This document shows positions 58,701 through 64,000 of a DNA stretch of 64,000 nt, piece after piece. Origin of the DNA: Klebsormidium nitens (lineage: Eukaryota; Streptophyta; Klebsormidiophyceae; Klebsormidiales; Klebsormidiaceae); NCBI GenBank assembly GCA_000708835.1, contig DF237173.1, forward strand, positions 5,520 through 69,519. Direction: 5' to 3'. The translations under genes and the position numbers were made by a program. Positions within the stretch are counted from its first letter, which is position 1, and each line of letters opens with the position of its first letter. Under the pieces are notes generated by a model, which saw only the letters and a program-made list of their open reading frames with translations, made no database searches and was not told the origin of the DNA.

Positions 58701-60395
58701 ACCTTCTACTGGCCCAACCGGGGGAAGAAATATACTGGGGAGTGGGTCAAGAACGTCCCTGTTTGCGGCTCGGTGGAAAGCATCCGGGCAGGAGAAATCG
58801 AGAAGCTGCAGTATCCAGCACCGCAGCGGCCGTTTGCGGCACGGTCAGAGAATCTAGACGTGAGTCTTTTGTCCAACTGCTTCGTTCTATTTTTTCTCAG
58901 CACGGAGCCATTTCGAAGCAGCGTCGAGGTGTGTTGGGCGCGACTGCGTTCTCTCATTTTTTACTTTGAGTACAAGAGGCAGTGGTAGATACGTGATTTC
59001 TGGTGCACAGACCAATTCTTGATACGAGAAGCGGGTCCTCCGTTTAGTTCCCTTCAGAGATCCGAAATAATAAGAACGCCGCTCCTTCGTGAAGACGGAA
59101 GGAATCATTCAATGAAACATGCGCATGAAAACTGTGCTATTGAGAAATTCACAAACCTACGGTTACGATGATGAGGAAAACGCTCAGTCGACGTTAACCG
59201 TTCCGTTTCCTCTTGCGTCCCACAGCTGCCCCCTCTGGAGGTCCTTCAGCCGGGGCTGTCGGTGTACGAGAAGGTGACAGCTGTCCGCGGCGCGCGAACC
59301 GCAAGGGGTCCAAAGCCCCCTCTGTCTGCCGCGAAAGATAAAGTAAGTCTCTCACCTGCTTATCATACGCTGACGCGCATGGAGACGAGACAGGGGCCTT
59401 CTAAACCCTTCGACTCTCTTCAATTACTCAAAGATAGGCCATTGCGCCGTCTTCGTTAATAGTTGCTCCATCACCCTGCGCCAGAGAGGCAGCTCGCAAA
59501 GGTTCAGGATGCTCGGATTGGAGCGCAGCCGCGTCAGATCTGGAGTTGAGGGCTCATTACTGCGAAGTTTTGATACCTGCTTTTCAGCACCACAGCATAC
59601 CCGGCAGTCAGTCCGGTAAATCTGCCATTCGACGTCGAAAATGCCAACAGCAGCGTAGCTGCCACTACTGACTCCTGCAAATTCGCTGGAGCAGCTCGAC
59701 TCGCCCCTTCCACCCGACTATCTGACCAAGGCCTTTGTGTTTTACCCAGTCCCAGGCCGCATGCCTCCGGCCGTTCCAAATCGAGGCGCTGAAGCACGCC
59801 AATGTCCATCGTTCCCTGAAGCAGCTTGACTCGCACGTTCGATCCAACTATCTAACCAAGACCTTCCCTTTATCCAGTCCCACGCCGCCTGTCTGCGGCC
59901 GTTCCAGATCGAGGCGCTGAAGCACGCCTACGTGTCCATCGCCGGGGGCATCCGGGAGGAGCACCGGCTGCGGACTGCAAAATTGACGGACGTCTGCCTG
60001 ACGGCGGGGTACCATCCGGACTCCAAAGAGGTGAGGCGTCTTCATTCTCGAAAATCGTTTCAAGGGTGAGTTTTTGTGCGCTTAGGTTAAAAGAGACTGG
60101 GCTTCACAAAGAGGGGAGCCTTTTCGGAGGTACGGACTCGTCGAATGCGAGGCCACAAAAGGGATGGGGCCATTCTTTCTTCCAAGAGTTTCGGCTGGTG
60201 TCGGTTTTAAACACGTAGGGTCTAAAAGACGTTCTTTCCTTTCGACTGAGTGGCACAGTTCGGCCTGCTTGACAAATGCGCGCGGTTTGCCTGCAGATGA
60301 AAGCAGTGAGGAAGTGCCTGGTGGACAAAGCGCATGGGGCGGGAACGCTGTCGTTCGACGCCTTCCTGGAAGCGATCCTGTGGCTACAGATGTGA
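55759..60395 (+). CDS. MORN-repeat protein with low-complexity N-terminus, interrupted by an assembly gap
   Basis: Seven exons: 55759-56679, 57371-57524, 58133-58252, 58638-58859, 59226-59342, 59878-60030 and 60297-60395. Exon 1 encodes about 300 Gly/Ser/Arg/Pro-rich residues. Its frame before the 20-N gap (56317-56336) differs from the frame after it, so the true gap length is not a multiple that fits 20. Exons 2-4 carry MORN repeats: YVGEMAGGLPEGRGQHW, YEGEWMLGVKMGQGTIYY, YTGDVVDGDRHGVGRLTY, YHGAWFHGRKAGYG, YAGKWGNDCREGMATFYW, YTGEWVKNVPVCG. The last two exons hold an EF-hand-like helical pair (TAGYHPDSKEMKAVRKCLVD, GTLSFDAFLEAILWL). MORN repeats bind membranes or scaffold proteins. Similar architectures occur in ciliary proteins, but a ciliary role here is only a guess. 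Confidence 0.82.
56231..56336. other. Ambiguous base and assembly gap inside a tandem repeat
   Basis: One N stands at 56231 and twenty at 56317-56336. GAGGGAGAGACGAAA occurs just before the gap (56236) and directly after it (56337), each followed by similar GACGTTGGGC text. The gap therefore sits in a collapsed tandem repeat of roughly 100 bases or more, and the 20 N are a placeholder. Confidence 0.85.
59690..59940 (+). repeat. 128-base tandem duplication across the exon 6 acceptor of the MORN gene
   Basis: AGCAGCTYGACTCGC, the intron end and the exon start occur twice. The copy's exon edge is at 59750 (CCCAG/TCCCAGGCCGCATGCCTCCG) and the real one at 59878 (TCCAG/TCCCACGCCGCCTGTCTGCG). The copy reads ACLRPFQIEALKHA like the real exon for about 20 codons. 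The unit includes about 60 bases of intron and about 65 of exon. Confidence 0.93.
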
Positions 60396-61546
60396 GAGCA
60401 GCGCACGCGTGCACTCGCGGGAGATTTGGACATAGCGGTGGAAGGGTGATTCTCTATGGTTATCTACGAATAAAACGCCCAACACAATCAGTTGGCCCGA
60501 GCCCCTCCTGTAGCTGTTCACAGACCTCTTAATCGAGCTCAAATGCGCTTAACCAATTCGAGCAGGAACTTTGACCGACAATTGAAAATGACGTCCTCGA
60601 TCGTTCATCAAGAATCGCATTTGCTTGACAGTACTATAGTAGCGATATTCATCGGGCGCATGAGCTTGCATAATGCATACTACAGTTAAATCGTAGTGGT
60701 TGGTTTTCATGTGCCACATACATAGCTCTGATAGCGATTCAATCGATTGATCATCGTACGGGCGCTCGACTTGAACAAGGATGTTGCCACTTGGGCCACG
60801 TACAAGCAATCTTGAATGCTGAGATCAATTAGAAGCAACACATTATATACCTGCCTTGAAAGATCATTGCCGCCTGAGTTGCCCTGGCATGGCTGTATGC
60901 GGGTACGGACATTAAGAATGCTTCAGTACCGTACGCAATGTATTCCTTTGCATCTCATAACAAGACAATCTGCGCAGAGCTTGCCAGTCGTTTTCAATTC
61001 TTGCAAGTAGCGCGACACTACTTTCGTTCTTCACGGGCCGTGTGCTTTTCAGGGCATACATGAGTAAGGACTGAATCAAGTTGGCGGCCCCCCTAAACTT
61101 AGCCCCGTAAGTGTATACATTTGCGCCTGTGTCTCTTTTCCTGCAAAGTACGCGGGACAATTACGATTGAAAACTTATCATGTGCATAAGAATCTGCCAT
61201 GTGAGTCGTGGATTCCGGGCGCCGATTTGACATCAGAATCTTCACTGAACAAGCAAAATTCGTGTAGATTGCCGTTGTAGCCGTATTCAACACTTCGGTT
61301 GTCGACTGAACATTTGAAGACCCATGCACCTCGTATGCCACTTCAAATATCACCTGTTTGCGGACCTGATATAATAAATTGGTACCAAGCTGGATGCCAG
61401 CAGCTACCTTCTAACCATCAACGCTTTTCCCTAACCCAACACACTTACTTCTCAGTTGAACCTTCATTCGGAACCTCCATTCAACGTCATCGTATCGCTT
61501 GCTCTACGCCTGTCGATCTCATATGCCTCGAATCCAATAGAGCTGA
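60396..61546. other. Convergent spacer between MORN and MYB genes
   Basis: CATG/ATGCA words are moderately dense from about 60540 to 60960. I see no gene in this stretch. Confidence 0.55.
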
Positions 61547-62194
61547 TCAGCGGCCTTGATCCTCCAACACTGAGAACAGTCTGGATTGTTCTTCGTCTAG
61601 CGCCCGAGCAGCCGCCATCAATTCCTCCGACCGACACACCCGCTTGCAGTCCGGATCCAAGGCTTCGAACAGGCGCGCTCGTTCTTCTTCCACTGCCCGC
61701 CTGGCCACCTTCTGGCTCTCGGTCATTCCCCCGGCAGTGTCATCCATCTCAGAGAAAGACGGAGGACTTCTTGCCGGAAACACTCCCTCCTCGGAACTCC
61801 CCAATCCCTGTTCGTCGCACTGAAAGTCTCCCGCCTCTGTCTGTCGACAATCTTCCTCAGCCCAACGGTCCGCACTCGCAGACGCGTTCGTAAAGCCTTG
61901 GGTTCCGCCCCCCTGCGGCTCGGGAGCTTCCGAAGGCCACCCTGTCAAGTCCAGGTCTTCCAACTCGCTCGGGAAGGAATCAACCGGGGCCGACCGGGGC
62001 TCCTCTCCGACCTGCGTCTTGTTACCTTCGGGTGTCAGCGGGTCTGTCCCGAGGACATTAACGAAGGGCCCTGGCGGCGACCCGATCTCTAATCGCAGCC
62101 CGGAGTGGTCGCCCTTCTGCTCCTTACTTGCTTTATGAGTGCTGGGACCTAGGAGCGGCGTGAGCGGCGCCGAAGCCGCGGCCGCGTCGCGGGC
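61547..62194 (-). other. In-frame extension of the MYB frame beyond a TAG
   Basis: Directly after the MYB TAG (62195-62197) the same frame stays open for 215 codons to a stop at 61547-61549. The text is acidic and structured like coding sequence: SFPSELEDLDLTGWPSEAPE, then MTESQKVARRAVEEERARLF and AARALDEEQSRLFSVLEDQG, which look helical. GC content and codon choice continue those of the MYB exon. It may be read by stop-codon readthrough, be joined by an intron I cannot find, or show that the TAG is an error or a recent mutation. Confidence 0.5.
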
Positions 62195-63951
62195 CTAGGT
62201 CGTCATGAACGGCGCGCTCGCGAGCGGCCGGGGAGGGCTGTCGCTCGGGAAAGCCGTGGGAGGTAGGAACGGTGCGAACACGTGGGGCCCCTCGGCAAAG
62301 GCGGCAGGAGCATAGGTCATCGGAAAGGGAGTTGGCAGGCCGTTACTCCCGTTAGCGATCGGTTGTGAATGCGCAAGCCACTGGAGAACCGGTGGGGGAA
62401 GCGCGAGCGGGTTTGCGGAGCTTGGGCGAGAGTACAAGTCCAGAGGCGGCGCGGAAAAGGAGCCGACCGGCAAAACTTCGTTGCCCGGTTGAGCGACCGG
62501 AAAAGGAACGGAAGGATGCCAATCAGGGAACTGCGGGTCTGGAAAGGGAACCGAGGGAAAGAGAGGCTGCGGTGGCGGCGCGAAAGTCGTCGGCGCGAGG
62601 GGCAGTTGGACGGTCAGCGGTCGGCTGCGGCCGCCGCACGCGCGCGCGGCGCAGCGCAGCGTGGGCGCGAAGTGGGGCGCGTGGAAGGGCGCGGGCGGCC
62701 GCGGTGCCGGGGGAACATTTGGCGGCGGCGGGAGAGGGAGATGCTGCCAATACGCGATGGGGTCTGGAGGCTCGTGCTTGGGGATCGGTGCAACTGGCTG
62801 ATTAGATTGCTCTGGAATGAAGTAGGCCTCGTTTGCAGGCAGCATTGAAGAAGCATTTTGGGAGGGGGGAGGGGCAGCGCATTTGGGACGTTTGCTCGGC
62901 CTTCCGGCCAGGTGGTTGTCGAACCAGCTCTTGACGGCGTGGCCATTCCTCCCGGGGAGTTGTTTTGCAATCATGCTCCTGCAAAGAAGAAAATGGCATT
63001 AATAAGCGGGTTATGGTGGTTCAGAAAGTCAGAAGAAGTCGAAGCACACCGCGCCAAAAGTTGCAGTCATCGGGTAACTTTCGATATCAACCCTGCGAGG
63101 CCTAATATACAGGCATCAATCTACAAAGGTTTAAATTGCAGCATCATCCTGTGAGCAAGGTATCAAAAGCGTGGACTCTGCGAATCAAGACCAGCTATGG
63201 GATTCGATAAGTACGAGTATAAGCGAAACGTTTTTGAAAGGTGCTCATCACAGACCATATTACGATGTTCAAGGTTCGGATGCTGACTTCTCCGAGTGCG
63301 GACCTCTCTTCGTTCCGTAGACATGAAAGATGAATTCTATTGGCGTTTGTCCTCGTGAATGCACTCTTTGAAGCTCATTCAAAAATCAAGCCAGCCCCAT
63401 ATAGGAAGTCAATATGCTGAGGAAGAACGAGCTATACATGTCTCAAGATGGTTCGAAGTTCACTCTCAAGCACGGATTGCAGCCAATCTGCACGTTTTGT
63501 TGTAGGCGGAGTCCGCACTTTCATTTTCATCTCTAGGCTGCCAGCGTGAACTCGGCCCTTTTGATCTTCTTTCATTTCTCAGCCACGTATGCACGTGGCC
63601 AAAAACTTGAGAAGCTGCGTCAGGCATGATGAAACGCTTACCACTTATTGCCCAGCTCCTTCTGCAGAGACAGGATGCGATCCCCTTCTTCCTCTGTGAT
63701 AGGTTCGCTCTTGAGAGACGGATCGAGAAAGTGCCTGTACCTTCGAGCGCAACTCGTGGCACTGCGTTGAAGGCCTGCCTTTTCTTTTGCTGAACCCCAA
63801 ACACCATCGCCGTAAGCCTGGTCGAGTGGGATACGAAAAGCATCAATATATTGAAGACTGTGTTAGAAAGCAGCAGCAGCTCATTGTAGGTGCACTAATA
63901 TCCTGCGAGCTTCCTCCCAAGAGATCGTGACAGACTGACCGTCGAAGGCAT
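62195..63951 (-). CDS. R2R3-type MYB transcription factor
   Basis: Exons 63951-63896, 63857-63642 and 62978-62195 join in phase to 351 residues ending at a TAG. YGDGVWGSAKEKAGLQRSAT then SCARRYRHFLDPSLK forms the second helices of an R2-like repeat. ITEEEGDRILSLQKELGNKW joined to SMIAKQLPGRNGHAVKSWFD and NHL is an R3-like repeat, with the junction splitting a Trp codon. The remaining 220 residues are Pro/Ala-rich without known domains. The protein should bind DNA in the nucleus. The first exon is uncertain, since it needs an intron of only 38 bases, far shorter than others here; the first repeat also lacks its usual first Trp. The second and third exons are secure. Confidence 0.82.
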
Positions 63952-64000
63952 TGTAGGCACAGAGAGGGTGAATGCCAAGGCCTGCGAATGGCTGGTCTGC

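Noticed and set aside
62365-62848. Plus-strand frames of 146-159 codons opposite the MYB gene
   Set aside because: They are shadows of the Pro/Ala-rich minus-strand MYB exon, giving Arg/Gly-rich antisense text.

Overview
This is a nuclear genomic window from a eukaryote of the green lineage, with intron-rich genes, GT-AG introns of roughly 100-1000 bases, no operons, and two runs of N that mark it as an assembled scaffold. Several products look plant-like: a chloroplast Rossmann protein of the At2g34460 type, a NusB/RsmB-type rRNA m5C methyltransferase with a plastid-like leader, plant-type V-ATPase subunit d and a golgin-84. Together with a small R2R3-type MYB and a fungal/animal-like fatty-acid haem dioxygenase, this suggests a streptophyte or other green alga (Klebsormidium-like). 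The organism is an inference; no marker gene proves it. Exon models were built by hand from splice sites, reading-frame phase and recalled family conservation. Most close exactly in phase.

Layout, left to right: a fragmentary coiled-coil ORF (-) and about 1.9 kb of tandem repeats (1-2954); a Rossmann-fold protein (+, 2955-6113); an LDS/COX-like haem dioxygenase (-, 8469-16945); a histidine acid phosphatase (-, 19853-22800); V-ATPase subunit d (+, 23889-27846); MCTS1/Tma20 (-, 28700-33056); an AlkB-like 2OG-Fe(II) oxygenase (+, 33970-35916); a NOL1/NOP2/Sun methyltransferase with NusB domain (-, 36908-43154); a CCCH-finger Pumilio protein (+, 43764-49462); golgin-84-like (-, 51313-54638); a MORN-repeat protein broken by an assembly gap (+, 55759-60395); and a MYB transcription factor (-, 62195-63951) whose reading frame continues past a single TAG to 61547.

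From 19853 onward the genes alternate strictly in direction. This gives four head-to-head promoter spacers of 0.6-1.1 kb and four tail-to-tail spacers; a fifth tail-to-tail spacer lies at 6114-8468. All five tail-to-tail spacers carry sequence dense in CATG/TGCATG, which looks much sparser in the head-to-head spacers.

The most unusual signal is a recurring pattern I call exon-edge echoes. In at least six genes an intron contains decayed tandem copies of the neighbouring exon's edge, splice site included, spaced mostly about 75-147 bases and often 120-130 bases from the real one. The clearest case is the third Pumilio intron, with six units of which only the last is the functional exon start. 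The genes have unrelated housekeeping roles (RNA modification, translation re-initiation, vacuolar acidification, Golgi tethering, lipid oxygenation), and I see no functional cluster.
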